Of a stretch of DNA of 53,001 nucleotides, positions 38,709 to 49,080 are shown one piece after another (the first letter of the stretch is position 1; every line of letters starts with the position of its first letter). Both the position numbers and the translations under genes were made by a program. Below the pieces are notes generated by a model, which was not told where the DNA came from, did no database searches, and saw nothing but the letters and a program-made list of their open reading frames with translations. This stretch comes from an uncultured Oscillospiraceae bacterium (GTDB lineage: Bacteria > Bacillota > Clostridia > Oscillospirales > Ruminococcaceae). The stretch covers positions 1 to 53,001 of the forward strand of contig CAJTVI010000010.1 in NCBI GenBank assembly GCA_910579545.1. Reading direction: 5' to 3'.

Positions 38709-38740
38709 ATAGCCGCTTTGCGGCTATTATTATACCATAT
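38709..38740 (-). promoter_or_regulatory. guaA promoter with downstream hairpin
   Basis: Minus strand: extended -10 TGGTATAAT (TATAAT at 38729-38734) with no good -35 box, running directly into the hairpin AATAGCCGC-AAA-GCGGCTATT (38709-38729), then ATACTTTTATTTTT. The hairpin plus T-rich stretch could attenuate guaA. No purine riboswitch core is visible in the leader. Confidence 0.45.
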
Positions 38741-38772
38741 TCCCTGCGCAAAATCGACAGGAAATCCGGGCG

Positions 38773-38813
38773 CAAAAACAAAAACGCCCCCTGCTTTTGA
38801 GACAGGGGGACGC
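38773..38813 (-). terminator. Terminator of the str operon (after tuf)
   Basis: Minus strand stem GCGTCCCCCTG/CAGGGGGCG with one bulge, followed by TTTTTGTTTTTG. Confidence 0.85.
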
Positions 38814-38855
38814 TTTGATCATATTTGTGCCAGACTGTTTCAGGAGCCTTGCAAA

Positions 38856-40058
<1,203 letters not shown>

Positions 40059-40100
40059 TGCTGTTTGTCCTCCTTTTTAAACCACAGTTGCGTTAAGGTA

Positions 40101-40129
40101 ATCATACTAAATCGGCCCCAAAAAATCAA
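40101..40129 (-). promoter_or_regulatory. Internal promoter of tuf
   Basis: Minus strand: -35 TTGATT (40124-40129), 17-bp spacer, -10 TATGAT (40101-40106). Confidence 0.7.
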
Positions 40130-40191
40130 GGGATTTTGTGAGAATTCCACCAATCGGGTTCTTTTGCTCCCTTTTTGGGGTTTGGGCGGGG

Positions 40192-42312
40192 TCAGTCCTT
40201 CTTGCGGCCGGCCATGATGTTCTCGGCGATGCTCTTGGGCACCTCGGCATAATGGCTGGGCTCCATCGAGTACTGGCCGCGGCCCTGGGTTTTGCTGCGC
40301 AGGTCGGTGGAATAGCCAAACATGTTGGACAGCGGCACAAAGGCGTTGATCTGCTGCGAGCCGGTAAGGGCTTCCATGCCCTGGATCTGGCCGCGGCGGC
40401 TGTTGATATCGCCCATGACGTCGCCCATATACTCGTCCGGCACGATCACAGCGACCTTCATGATCGGCTCCATGATGGCGGGGTCGGCCTTGGCCATGGC
40501 GTCCTTAAAGGCCATGGAGCCGGCGATCTTAAAGGCCATCTCGGAGGAGTCGACCTCGTGGTAGGAGCCGCCCTTGAGGGTGACCTTGACGTCCTCCACC
40601 GGGTAGCCGGCCAGGATGCCGGCCTTCATCGCGCCCTGGATGCCCTGGTCGATGGGGGGGATGAACTCCTTGGGCACATCGCCGCCCACAACGGCGTTGA
40701 TGAACTCGTACCCCTTGCCCGGCTCGTTGGGCTCGATGTCGATGATGCAGTGGCCGTACTGGCCCTTGCCGCCCGACTGGCGGGCGTACTTGGTGTTGGA
40801 CGAGGCCGGCCGGCGGATGCACTCGCGGTAGGCAACCTGCGGCGCGCCCACGTTGGCCTCGACCTTGAACTCGCGCAAAAGGCGGTCCACGATGATCTCG
40901 AGGTGCAATTCACCCATGCCGGCGATGATGGTCTGGCCGGTCTCCTCGTCGGTCCAGGTGCGGAAGGTGGGGTCCTCCTCGGCCAGCTTGTTGAGGGCGA
41001 TGCCCATCTTTTCCTGGCCGGCCTTGGTCTTGGGCTCGATGGCCACCCGGATGACCGGCTCGGGGAACTCCATGCTCTCCAGGATCACGGGATGCTTGGG
41101 ATCGCACAGGGTGTCGCCGGTGGTGGTGTTTTTAAGGCCCACCGCCGCCGCGATGTCGCCCGCGTAGCAGACGTCGATATCCTGCCGGTGGTTGGCATGC
41201 ATCTGCAAAATGCGGCCCATGCGCTCGTTGTTGTCCTTGACCGAATTGAAGACGGTGCTGCCGGCCTCGACCTTGCCGGAATAGACCCGGAAGAAGCAGA
41301 GCTTGCCCACATACGGGTCGGTGGCGATCTTGAAGGCAAGCGCCGAGAAGGGCGCCTCGTCCGAGGACGGGCGGCTGGTCTCCTCGCCGGTGTCGGGGTT
41401 GGTGCCCTTGATGTCCTCAATGTCGGTGGGGGCGGGCATATAGTCCACGATGGCGTCCAGCAGCTTCTGCACGCCCTTGTTGCGGTAGGACGTACCGCAG
41501 GTGACCGGCACCACGGTGTTGGCGATGGTCTCGCGGCGCAGGGCGGTCTTGATCTCGTCCTTGGTCAGCTCCTCGCCGTCCAGGTACTTCATCATCAGCT
41601 CTTCGTCGTTTTCGGCAATGGCCTCGATCATCTCGCCGTGGTACTTTTCGGCCAGCTCCCGCATATCCTCGGGGATCTCCTCCTCGCGGATGTCCACGCC
41701 CATGTCGTCGTAGTAGACGTCGGCCTTCATGTCGATCAGGTCAATGATCCCCTTGAAGGTGTCCTCCTTGCCGATGGGCAGCTGGATGGGGATGGCGTTG
41801 CACTTGAGCCGTTCGCGCATCATCCCCACCACGCGGTAAAAATCCGCGCCCATGATGTCCATCTTGTTCACATAGGCCATGCGGGGCACATGGTACTTGT
41901 CGGCCTGGCGCCAGACCGTTTCGGACTGGGGCTCCACGCCGCCCTTGGCGCACAGGACGGTCACAGAGCCGTCCAGCACACGCAGCGAGCGCTCCACCTC
42001 CACCGTAAAGTCCACGTGGCCCGGGGTGTCGATGATGTTGATGCGGTGCCGGTTCTTTTTGGCAGCGGCGGGGTCGTTCTGCAGCTCGGTATGGCTCCAA
42101 TAGCAGGTGGTGGCGGCGGACGTAATGGTGATGCCGCGCTCCTGCTCCTGGGCCATCCAGTCCATGGTGGCCGCGCCATCGTGCGTTTCGCCGATCTTGT
42201 GGTTGACGCCTGTGTAGTACAGGATGCGCTCGGTGGTCGTGGTTTTGCCTGCATCGATATGCGCCATGATGCCAATGTTTCTGGTCATTTCCAGAGAAAC
42301 GTCTCTTGGCAT
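40192..42312 (-). CDS. fusA: Translation elongation factor G
   Basis: 706 residues. G domain with AHIDAGKTTTTERIL, DTPGHVDFT, NKMDIMGADF; then domains II-V, including RECIRR and GQYGHCIIDIEPNEPGKGYEF. It drives tRNA-mRNA translocation. ATG 42312 has AGGAGG five bases upstream. It follows rpsG by 30 bp in the str operon. Confidence 0.98.
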   Translation of the reverse strand: MPRDVSLEMTRNIGIMAHIDAGKTTTTERILYYTGVNHKIGETHDGAATMDWMAQEQERGITITSAATTCYWSHTELQNDPAAAKKNRHRINIIDTPGHVDFTVEVERSLRVLDGSVTVLCAKGGVEPQSETVWRQADKYHVPRMAYVNKMDIMGADFYRVVGMMRERLKCNAIPIQLPIGKEDTFKGIIDLIDMKADVYYDDMGVDIREEEIPEDMRELAEKYHGEMIEAIAENDEELMMKYLDGEELTKDEIKTALRRETIANTVVPVTCGTSYRNKGVQKLLDAIVDYMPAPTDIEDIKGTNPDTGEETSRPSSDEAPFSALAFKIATDPYVGKLCFFRVYSGKVEAGSTVFNSVKDNNERMGRILQMHANHRQDIDVCYAGDIAAAVGLKNTTTGDTLCDPKHPVILESMEFPEPVIRVAIEPKTKAGQEKMGIALNKLAEEDPTFRTWTDEETGQTIIAGMGELHLEIIVDRLLREFKVEANVGAPQVAYRECIRRPASSNTKYARQSGGKGQYGHCIIDIEPNEPGKGYEFINAVVGGDVPKEFIPPIDQGIQGAMKAGILAGYPVEDVKVTLKGGSYHEVDSSEMAFKIAGSMAFKDAMAKADPAIMEPIMKVAVIVPDEYMGDVMGDINSRRGQIQGMEALTGSQQINAFVPLSNMFGYSTDLRSKTQGRGQYSMEPSHYAEVPKSIAENIMAGRKKD

Positions 42313-42342
42313 GGTAACCTCCTAAAAAAGATCCAGCACGGA

Positions 42343-42813
42343 TCAATAGCGGTAATGGGCGAAAGCCTTGTTGGCCTCGGCCATCTTGTGGGTATCCTCG
42401 CGCTTTTTCACCGCGTTGCCGGTGCCGTTGCAGGCGTCCATGATCTCGGCGGCAAGCCGGGCGGACATGGTGCGCTCGTTGCGGCTGCGGGCATAGTTGG
42501 TAAGCCAGCGCAGGCCCAGGGTCTCCCGGCGCTCGGGCCGGACCTCCATCGGGACCTGGTAGGTGGAGCCGCCGACACGGCGGGCCTTGACCTCCAGGCT
42601 CGGCATGATGTTTTCCATCGCCTTTTCAAACATCTCAAGAGGATCGTTGCCGGTCTTCTCCTGCACGGTGCTGAAGGCGTCATACACGATCTTCTGCGCG
42701 ACACCCTTTTTGCCGTCCAGCATGATGCTGTTGATCAGGCGGGTCACCATTTTGGAGTTGTACAGGGGGTCGGCCAGCACGTCCCGCTTGGCGATATTCC
42801 CTCTTCTGGGCAT
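42343..42813 (-). CDS. rpsG: Ribosomal protein S7
   Basis: 156 residues, full length, starting MPRRGNIAKRDVLADPLYNS. It nucleates the 30S head by binding 16S rRNA. The in-frame upstream ATG (42831) is rejected because GGAGG lies between it and ATG 42813. A gap of 130 bp to rpsL carries a TATAAT-like box (42915 region), a weak internal promoter at best. Confidence 0.97.
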   Translation of the reverse strand: MPRRGNIAKRDVLADPLYNSKMVTRLINSIMLDGKKGVAQKIVYDAFSTVQEKTGNDPLEMFEKAMENIMPSLEVKARRVGGSTYQVPMEVRPERRETLGLRWLTNYARSRNERTMSARLAAEIMDACNGTGNAVKKREDTHKMAEANKAFAHYRY

Positions 42814-42943
42814 CTCTCTTCCCTCCTTCATAAAATGAATTCATCGGTACTCGAAAGTAATAAAACTCCCGTTGTGCCAAAAAGAGCCCCCATGTACTTT
42901 ATATTATATGGGAAAGCCCTTTACAGGCAGTTTGTGGTTCTGA

Positions 42944-43366
42944 TTACTTCTTGCCGGCCTTGGGGCGCTTCGCACCATACTTGGAGCGAGCCTGGCCGCG
43001 GTTTGCAACGCCCTGGGTATCCAGAGTGCCGCGGATGATGTGGTAGCGCACGCCGGGCAGGTCCTTGACACGGCCGCCGCGGATAAGCACGACGCTGTGC
43101 TCCTGCAGGTTGTGGCCGATGCCGGGGATATACGAGGTGACCTCGATCCCGTTGGTGAGCTTGACACGGGCGACCTTGCGCAGGGCAGAGTTCGGCTTTT
43201 TGGGGGTCATGGTACGCACAGCGGTGCAGACGCCGCGTTTTTGGGGGCTGTTCTGGTCGCTGTAAGCCTTCTTCTGGGAATTGTAGCTCTTGAGCAGGGC
43301 AGGCGCGGTGCTCTTTTTGACCATGACCTCACGGCCTTTGCGTACAAGCTGGTTAAAGGTAGGCAT
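42944..43366 (-). CDS. rpsL: Ribosomal protein S12
   Basis: 140 residues, full length (MPTFNQLVRKGREV ... KRPKAGKK), with the conserved decoding-centre loop TPKKPNSALRK and GHNLQEHSVVLIRGGRVKDLPG. Lysine at the streptomycin-relevant loop position is wild type. ATG 43366 has GAAAGGAG. First gene of the str operon. Confidence 0.97.
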   Translation of the reverse strand: MPTFNQLVRKGREVMVKKSTAPALLKSYNSQKKAYSDQNSPQKRGVCTAVRTMTPKKPNSALRKVARVKLTNGIEVTSYIPGIGHNLQEHSVVLIRGGRVKDLPGVRYHIIRGTLDTQGVANRGQARSKYGAKRPKAGKK

Positions 43367-43482
43367 TTTTTTCTCCTTTCTTATGGTATTTTTGGGGGCT
43401 TTTGCCCCCTGTATGCGCACAGCCGAAAGGCTGCTGCATCGAAAAAAGGGCATAGCTGCACCCCGGGGGGCACAACAGTTTT

Positions 43483-43511
43483 ATTGTACACGCCGCCCTT
43501 GGCAATGTCAA
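43483..43511 (-). promoter_or_regulatory. Promoter of the str operon
   Basis: Minus strand: -35 TTGACA (43506-43511), 17-bp spacer, -10 TACAAT (43483-43488). It leaves a leader of about 110 nt before rpsL containing a GTGCCCCCCGGGGTGCA hairpin. Confidence 0.85.
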
Positions 43512-43577
43512 CAGGATTTGGCAAAAAACTTTGTGGAAAGCGGGGAAAATCCTGCGGACGGGGGCCGGGCGCGGCGC

Positions 43578-44339
43578 TTACAGGTACAGCTCGCACTCCT
43601 TGCGCACCGAGCAGGCCTTTTTGAGCTTTGCGGCCAGCCCCGCCATGAGCAGGCTGTTAAACCCCCGCGCCTTTTGGGGGCAGAGGGCCACGCAGCGCAT
43701 GCAGCTGATGCATTTGGCGGTGTCGGTGCGTTTGGGGTCGGTCAGGGGGATGGCCTGCACCGGGCAGTTTTGGGCGCAGAGGCCGCAGCCGGTGCAGCCC
43801 GCGCCCGCCGCGGGCGCGGCCCCCGAGCCGCCCCACTTTTTGTAGGGGCGGCTGCCCGGGATGGCCGGCACGCTGGTATCCCCATCCGCCAGCTTTTGGG
43901 CAATTTTTGCGGCAAAGCCCTCCAGCACGGCCTTGTCCTGCGCGTCCGGCCGGCCGGCGGCGTACTGCCGCAGGATCGAGTGCTCGGCAACGGCGGCCAC
44001 CGCCGCCACCACCGCAAAGCCGGCCGCGGCCGCGGTATCCTGCAGCTCGGCCAGGGTGTCCTCATAGGCGCGGTTGCCGTATACGCACACCAGCACCGCC
44101 CTTGCCCCACCGCCCTGCACACGGGCCAGCCGCTGCACCGCAGCCCCGGGCACGCGGCCCCCAAAGGAGGGCACGGCGATAATGGCCAGTTCGCCGGCAG
44201 CACAGGCCGCGCCGGAAGGGCCGGCCGCCGGGTCGGCCAGGTCGATGGTACGGCCGGCCCCGCCCAGGGCATCGGCCAAAATCCCCGCCACCCGGCGGGT
44301 GCCCCCGGTGGGGCTGAAGAGGATCTGTGTACAGGACAT
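43578..44339 (-). CDS. EFR1-type protein: flavodoxin domain plus two 4Fe-4S clusters
   Basis: 253 residues. An N-terminal flavodoxin-like domain (ILFSPTGGTRRVA, then AIIAVPSFGGRVPG and CVYGNRAYEDTL) is joined to a ferredoxin domain with CTGCGLCAQNCP and CISCMRCVALCP near residues 185-225. This is the EFR1 family layout, an electron carrier or NAD(P)H-linked reductase of anaerobes; the partner is unknown. ATG 44339 has AAAAAGGAG. It follows the U32 gene on the same strand after 130 bp without a visible terminator. Confidence 0.9.
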   Translation of the reverse strand: MSCTQILFSPTGGTRRVAGILADALGGAGRTIDLADPAAGPSGAACAAGELAIIAVPSFGGRVPGAAVQRLARVQGGGARAVLVCVYGNRAYEDTLAELQDTAAAAGFAVVAAVAAVAEHSILRQYAAGRPDAQDKAVLEGFAAKIAQKLADGDTSVPAIPGSRPYKKWGGSGAAPAAGAGCTGCGLCAQNCPVQAIPLTDPKRTDTAKCISCMRCVALCPQKARGFNSLLMAGLAAKLKKACSVRKECELYL

Positions 44340-44469
44340 GGCGTTCTCCTTTTTATAAGCTGTGGTGGATGGCCCGCGCCGGGCGGCGCGGCGGACAGGC
44401 GTGTATGCCGGGCGGCGGGATATGCGCCGCTTACACGCGCAGCAAAGCGCCGGGCGGCCGGGGCCGCTG

Positions 44470-45708
44470 TTACACTTCCCCGTCCCCTGCCAGCCGGCGG
44501 CGCAAAAGGCTGTAGGGGGGCAGGGGCTGCGGCGCGGGCAGGCTGAACTTCATCATGGGGTGCGGGGTGGCGCCGATCCGCTCCCCCTCGCCGTCCTCGA
44601 TCCATGCGGGGGTGAGGGGGAGCACCGCGCCGTCCGGGCAGAGCACCTCGAGGGTTTCGCCCAGGGTAAACTTGCCCCGCTGGGTGCAGAAGGCCCGGCC
44701 GTTATACCATTCCTCCACCGTGCCCACCAGCTCCCAGCCGCGGATGTAGCCGCCCCGGCCGGGGCTTTGGGCGGCGCGCTCGCTGCCAAAATAAAAGCCG
44801 GGGGAATAATGCCGGTGGCTGGTGCGGCCAAGCTCGTCCAGCACCCGCTCGGGGCACTCATAACGGCCGGCCGGATTTTGCAGAAAGGCGTCCAGCGCCT
44901 GCCGGTAGGCCGAGGTGACCGAGGCGACGTAATAAAAGCTCTTGGCCCGGCCCTCGATCTTGAGGCTGTCCACCCCGGCGGCGCAGATAAGGTCGATGAA
45001 GGGGGCGGTGCAGAGGTCGTCGGCATTGAGGATATAGCTGCCCCCGGCCTCTTCGCCAATTTCCATGTACTGGCCGGGGCGGGTCTCCTCCATCAGCTGG
45101 TACTTCCAGCGGCAGGGCTGCGCGCACTGGCCGCGGTTTGCGTCCCGCCCTGCCAGGTACTGGCTGAGCAGGCACCGGCCCGAAACGCTCACGCACATGG
45201 CCCCGTGCACAAAGGCCTCCAGCTCGAGCTGGGGCGGGGTGTTGTCCCGGATGAGGGCGATCTCCTCGAGGCTCAGCTCCCGCGCCAGCACCACCCGGCT
45301 GGCCCCCAGCTCGCAGGCTGCGGCGGCCGCGGCGTAGTTGGTGATGCCCATCTGGGTGGAAAAATGGATGGGCAGCCCGGGCGCGTGCTTTTGCACCAGC
45401 CGCAGCACTCCCAGATCGGCCACGATAAACCCGTCCGCCCCGGCGGCGCGGGCCGCCTCGATGGCCCCGGGCAGCCGGGGCAGCTCCTCGTTGCGGGGCA
45501 GGGTGTTGAGGGTGACATACACCTTTTTGCCCCGTGCGTGGGCAAAGATGCAGCCCTCCTCCAGCTGGGCGGGGGTAAAGTTTTTGGGAGCCGAGCGCAT
45601 GCCAAATTCCGGCAGGCCGGCGTACACCGCGTCCGCCCCGTAGCGGATGGCGTATTGCAGCCGCTCAAGGTCCCCCGCGGGGCTGAGCAGTTCGGGCGTT
45701 GGCAGCAC
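44470..45708 (-). CDS. Peptidase U32 family protein (TrhP-like)
   Basis: 412 residues starting at GTG 45708 behind GGGAGGGGG. N-terminal barrel begins PELLSPAGDLERLQYAIRYG. The U32 signature EAFVHGAMCVSVSGRCLLSQ and the Cys-rich continuation (GQCAQPCRWKY) are present and suit an iron-sulfur cluster. The closest characterised group is TrhP/YegQ, needed with prephenate for 5-hydroxyuridine in tRNA; RlhA-type 23S modification is the alternative. The name peptidase is historical. It lies between mltG and the EFR1-type gene. Confidence 0.88.
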   Translation of the reverse strand: MLPTPELLSPAGDLERLQYAIRYGADAVYAGLPEFGMRSAPKNFTPAQLEEGCIFAHARGKKVYVTLNTLPRNEELPRLPGAIEAARAAGADGFIVADLGVLRLVQKHAPGLPIHFSTQMGITNYAAAAAACELGASRVVLARELSLEEIALIRDNTPPQLELEAFVHGAMCVSVSGRCLLSQYLAGRDANRGQCAQPCRWKYQLMEETRPGQYMEIGEEAGGSYILNADDLCTAPFIDLICAAGVDSLKIEGRAKSFYYVASVTSAYRQALDAFLQNPAGRYECPERVLDELGRTSHRHYSPGFYFGSERAAQSPGRGGYIRGWELVGTVEEWYNGRAFCTQRGKFTLGETLEVLCPDGAVLPLTPAWIEDGEGERIGATPHPMMKFSLPAPQPLPPYSLLRRRLAGDGEV

Positions 45709-45800
45709 AGGGCCCCCTCCCTTCTAAAAAGCAAAACAGACGCGCAGGATCGGCCGGCGTTTTTGGCGCACACGGCTTTTTGGGCCGTCCCCTTTAAAGG

Positions 45801-47048
45801 TCAGGACACCGAGAAGGCCGTGTTGCAGTTGGCCGCGTGCTCGGCGGTGGTTTTGCCATAGTAGTATTTGCCGTTTTTATCGGTGACAAAGAAGTAGTAT
45901 TTCTCGTCCAAAAACTCCTGGTCCGGCCAGAGGGCAGCCTCGATGGCCTCGATGCCGGGGTTGGAGACCGGGCCGGCGGGCAGGCCCACCCGCTCGTAGG
46001 TGTTGTAGGCATCGTAGATGTTTTTGTGCTCCTGCATCATCACGTCCCAGCCGCCCAGATAGGGGGCCACCCAGTTGTAGAGGTAGTTGTTGTCGTTTGG
46101 GTTTTCCACATAGCTGCTGACGTTGCTCTCGAGCCGCGGGAAGGGCGAGTCATCGGCCAGCCGGTTGTGGAAGACGGCCGAGACATGGGCGCTCTCGGCG
46201 TTGCCGGCCTCCTCCTGCACAAAGCTGGCCAGGATCACGGTCTCGTCCAGGGTCATGCCGAGCTCGGCCATCCGGGCCTTGAGCTCGGGGGTGATGGTGG
46301 AATCGAACTGGCCGTAGAGCTTGTCCACATAATTGTAGACCGAATCGTCGGTGTAAAACTCGTAGGTGTTGGGCGAGAGGTAGCCCTCGGCCCGCATAAA
46401 GCGGTCGGGGTCGTTCGGGATCTGGTTCCAGAACTCGTACTGGCTGAAATCGCTGCCGTCGACGCCGTTGGCGCAGTCGAGGAATTCCTGCGCGGTGCAA
46501 AGGCCCGCCTGTTCCATCCGCTGGGCAAACTGGATGGCCGTGATCCCCTCGGGGAAGGTGACGGTGGTGGTGGACCGGCGGTTGACCGTGGTGGTGAGCA
46601 CCTCGATGATCTCGTCGTAGCTCATGCCCTTGTAAAGGGTGAACTCGCCATATTGCAGGCTGCCGGCCGCGCCCTTTTGCTTGAGGTAGAGCCGGAAGAC
46701 GCTGGGCCAGCGGATGAGGCCGGAATCCTTGAGGTTCTGCGCGATGCTCTGGGGGCCGCTGCCCTGCTCGATATACAGGGTGACCTCGGCGCCCTGGCTG
46801 CCCTCGCCGGTGACCTCATTGACGATCTGCATACCGGCCACCCCAACGCCGATCAGGGCCGCAACCAGCAGCACCAGCACAACAAGGCAGCCCAGCCGGG
46901 CTTTATTGGGCCCGCGGCGGGGCGGCCGGCCGGAGCCCTCGTCCTCCTCGTAATCGTATGCCTGCCGGCGGGCCGGGCGGGTGTTCTCTCTGCGGGGCCT
47001 GCGCCCATCCTGCCGGCGGTTGGGGTTTTGGTATACCTGTCGTTCCAT
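45801..47048 (-). CDS. mltG: Endolytic transglycosylase MltG
   Basis: 415 residues. A basic cytoplasmic N-terminus of about 50 residues, one membrane helix (about 51-73), a LysM-like part, then the YceG catalytic domain: FPEGITAIQFAQRM, MRAEGYLSPNTYEF, ILASFVQEEAG (catalytic Glu), VFHNRLADDSPFPRLES, GLPAGPVSNPGIEAIEAAL. It cuts nascent peptidoglycan glycan chains and sets their length. The extended Arg-rich N-terminus is common in Clostridia. ATG 47048 has AAAGGA ten bases upstream. Confidence 0.94.
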   Translation of the reverse strand: MERQVYQNPNRRQDGRRPRRENTRPARRQAYDYEEDEGSGRPPRRGPNKARLGCLVVLVLLVAALIGVGVAGMQIVNEVTGEGSQGAEVTLYIEQGSGPQSIAQNLKDSGLIRWPSVFRLYLKQKGAAGSLQYGEFTLYKGMSYDEIIEVLTTTVNRRSTTTVTFPEGITAIQFAQRMEQAGLCTAQEFLDCANGVDGSDFSQYEFWNQIPNDPDRFMRAEGYLSPNTYEFYTDDSVYNYVDKLYGQFDSTITPELKARMAELGMTLDETVILASFVQEEAGNAESAHVSAVFHNRLADDSPFPRLESNVSSYVENPNDNNYLYNWVAPYLGGWDVMMQEHKNIYDAYNTYERVGLPAGPVSNPGIEAIEAALWPDQEFLDEKYYFFVTDKNGKYYYGKTTAEHAANCNTAFSVS

Positions 47049-47187
47049 CTTGCTGTGATCCTTTCCTTTTTACATCCCGCGGCAGGGGCGCGCGCCCTGT
47101 CAAGGGATGTTTTGATCTGTTCTCAAAAAGCGCGGGGGCCGGCGCGGCAGGCCCCAAAGGGCAGCGGCGCAAAAAACGCCCTGCCGC

Positions 47188-47210
47188 AAAACCGCCGTCA
47201 AAGGGACGGC
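47188..47210 (-). terminator. Weak terminator after the GNAT gene
   Basis: Minus strand stem GCCGTC/GACGGC (47194-47199 with 47205-47210) and TTTT, directly behind the stop codon. Confidence 0.45.
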
Positions 47211-48044
47211 TTACCCCTCCTCGTCCAGCATATTGCCCATATAGCAGCCCGACACGTCAAAGGGCTGGCCCAAAAAGCGGATCATGCCGTAATCCTGCGC
47301 CGTGCCCTCCCCCAAAAAGAGGGGCTGCTCCGCGCCCAGGGTGATCTCGGCCCGCTCGGCCCGCTCCCGCTCCCGGGCGGCCTCCATCAGCCGCTCGGCG
47401 GCGCGGTCGCCCTCAGCAAAAAGCTCGATAAACCGCATGGTGTCCCCTTTGGCAAAGTACATGCCGTAGCCCTCGGGCGATGACACGATGGTGAGCCCGC
47501 AGGAATACAGGTCGGTGAGCACCACCACCGCGCCGGCGGGGGTAAGGGTGACCGAATCCGGCATATACTGGCCGCGCAGCGCCTGCCAGTGCTTGGCGGT
47601 GACCGTGTCGAACTCGGCCTGGGCCCAGAGGTTGTGCCGCACGGTGCGGCAGAGCCTGCGGCGGCCAAACGCCTTTTGAAAGCCCCGCTTTTGGTAAAAG
47701 GCAAAGAGGGCCGGCCCCTCGGGCACTAAGGCGGCAAAGGCAAGGCCCTGCTGCGCAAGGTCGGCGCAGGCATGCTCGATGAGGCCGCTCATGACCCCCC
47801 TGCCCCGGTGGGCGGGGGCGGTGGCAAGCCCGTACAAATAGGCCCCGGGGCGGCCCTTGAGGGTGACCGGCACCGCGCAGAGCACGGCCTGCGGCCCGGC
47901 CTCACCATCCGCCAGATACACCCGGCCCGGCCCGGCAAACTGCTCCAGCACCGTGTGGGCCAAGGCCTCGCCGCCGCCAAACACCCCGTCGAACAGCGCG
48001 GCGCAGCCGGCAAGGTCGGCCGGCAAAGCTTTGCGGTATTCCAT
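47211..48044 (-). CDS. GNAT family N-acetyltransferase
   Basis: 277 residues. GNAT domain in residues 1-130: the acetyl-CoA loop appears as ATAPAHRGRGVMSGLIEHA and the end as ALFAFYQKRGFQKAFG. A second domain of about 130 residues follows, similar in placement to the C-terminal part of two-domain GNAT proteins. Substrate unknown. ATG 48044 (MEYRKALPAD) has GGGGGGAAAAC; the longer open frame upstream is not coding. Same strand as the DUF2156 gene, 133 bp downstream of it. Confidence 0.83.
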   Translation of the reverse strand: MEYRKALPADLAGCAALFDGVFGGGEALAHTVLEQFAGPGRVYLADGEAGPQAVLCAVPVTLKGRPGAYLYGLATAPAHRGRGVMSGLIEHACADLAQQGLAFAALVPEGPALFAFYQKRGFQKAFGRRRLCRTVRHNLWAQAEFDTVTAKHWQALRGQYMPDSVTLTPAGAVVVLTDLYSCGLTIVSSPEGYGMYFAKGDTMRFIELFAEGDRAAERLMEAARERERAERAEITLGAEQPLFLGEGTAQDYGMIRFLGQPFDVSGCYMGNMLDEEG

Positions 48045-48177
48045 CCTGTTTTCCCCCCTATACTGCATCCCCACCCGCGGGCGGGCGTTCCTTTCCCCTG
48101 ATGCTCCCGCGCACCCGCGCGGGGCGGGCCTTTGCGGGCCCTGTTCCCCTTTTGCCCCGCGCCGGGGGCTTAATTCC

Positions 48178-49080
48178 TTACCCTTCGCCCTCGGGGGCAA
48201 GGGTCGCGATCCATTTTTCCTCCAGCCGGGCGGGGTTGTACGAGAGTTTTGCGGCGCGCAGCCCCTCCTCGCCCACGTCATCCTCCCGGTTGATGAACTC
48301 GTACCCGGTGCAGAAGGCCCGGGCCATCTCCCGGTTGATGATGTTGTAGGCGCCGTTTACATCGTAAAGGGCCTTTTCCACATGGGTGTCAAATACCCGG
48401 TCGTTGACGGCGCTGCCAAACGAAAAGGCCACGATCCGCCCGCCGGCGGTGATATAGCCGCCCTTGAGCCCCAGCGCGTCGTAATGGCGGAAGACCCGCT
48501 CGATGGCCCGGTGCTCGGCCGCGATGCCGGCGTCGTCCCGGTTGTCGTAGAGCTGGCACCACTCGTTGTTGAACTGCCGGATGGCCGGCATGGCCTCGTC
48601 CGTAATGGGCAAAAACTGCCAGTCCGGGTTTTCCTTGATAAAGCGGGAGACGTGGTTGCGCTTTTTCTGGAACCTTTTGCCCGCAAGCTCCGCCAGGTCC
48701 CGGGCGTTATAGAGGTAGTCGTAGTCGGCCCGGTCGGCCGTAAAGCGGTACTGGCCGGGGAAATACCCCTCCATCCGCTGTTTTGCCTCGGGCGAGACCG
48801 AAAAGATCACCAGCCGCTTGCCGTCCTGTTCGGCGTCCCGGCGGATGGCCTCAAGGGCGGCCCGCTCGTCCCCTTTGCCGGCCGGGAAGAGATAGTGGTA
48901 GGAATGCCGCCCCTCGCTGCGGGCAATGACCCAGTCCTCAAACCGGGCAATTTTAGTATGGTAGATGTGGGCCCACATAAAAATGGTAACAAACGCGTAT
49001 TCGCAGCTTACATAGCCGCTCTGCCGCAGCAGCGGCCCGGCCCATTGGCCGTCCTCGGCCGTGACCTCGTAAAAATTCAC
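48178..49080 (-). CDS. DUF2156 (phosphatidylglycerol lysyltransferase C-terminal-like) protein
   Basis: 300 residues starting at GTG 49080, which overlaps the tmk stop (GTGA) and has GGAGG seven bases upstream. The sequence shows the double GNAT-like fold of LPG_synthase_C/DUF2156: FVTIFMWAHIYHTKIARFED, YDYLYNARDLAELAGKRFQK, KRNHVSRFIKENPDW, FNNEWCQLYDNRD, and a late YDVNGAYNIINREMAR. Family members move aminoacyl groups from tRNA to lipids or peptides; this soluble short form has no membrane half and its substrate is open. Confidence 0.87.
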   Translation of the reverse strand: MNFYEVTAEDGQWAGPLLRQSGYVSCEYAFVTIFMWAHIYHTKIARFEDWVIARSEGRHSYHYLFPAGKGDERAALEAIRRDAEQDGKRLVIFSVSPEAKQRMEGYFPGQYRFTADRADYDYLYNARDLAELAGKRFQKKRNHVSRFIKENPDWQFLPITDEAMPAIRQFNNEWCQLYDNRDDAGIAAEHRAIERVFRHYDALGLKGGYITAGGRIVAFSFGSAVNDRVFDTHVEKALYDVNGAYNIINREMARAFCTGYEFINREDDVGEEGLRAAKLSYNPARLEEKWIATLAPEGEG

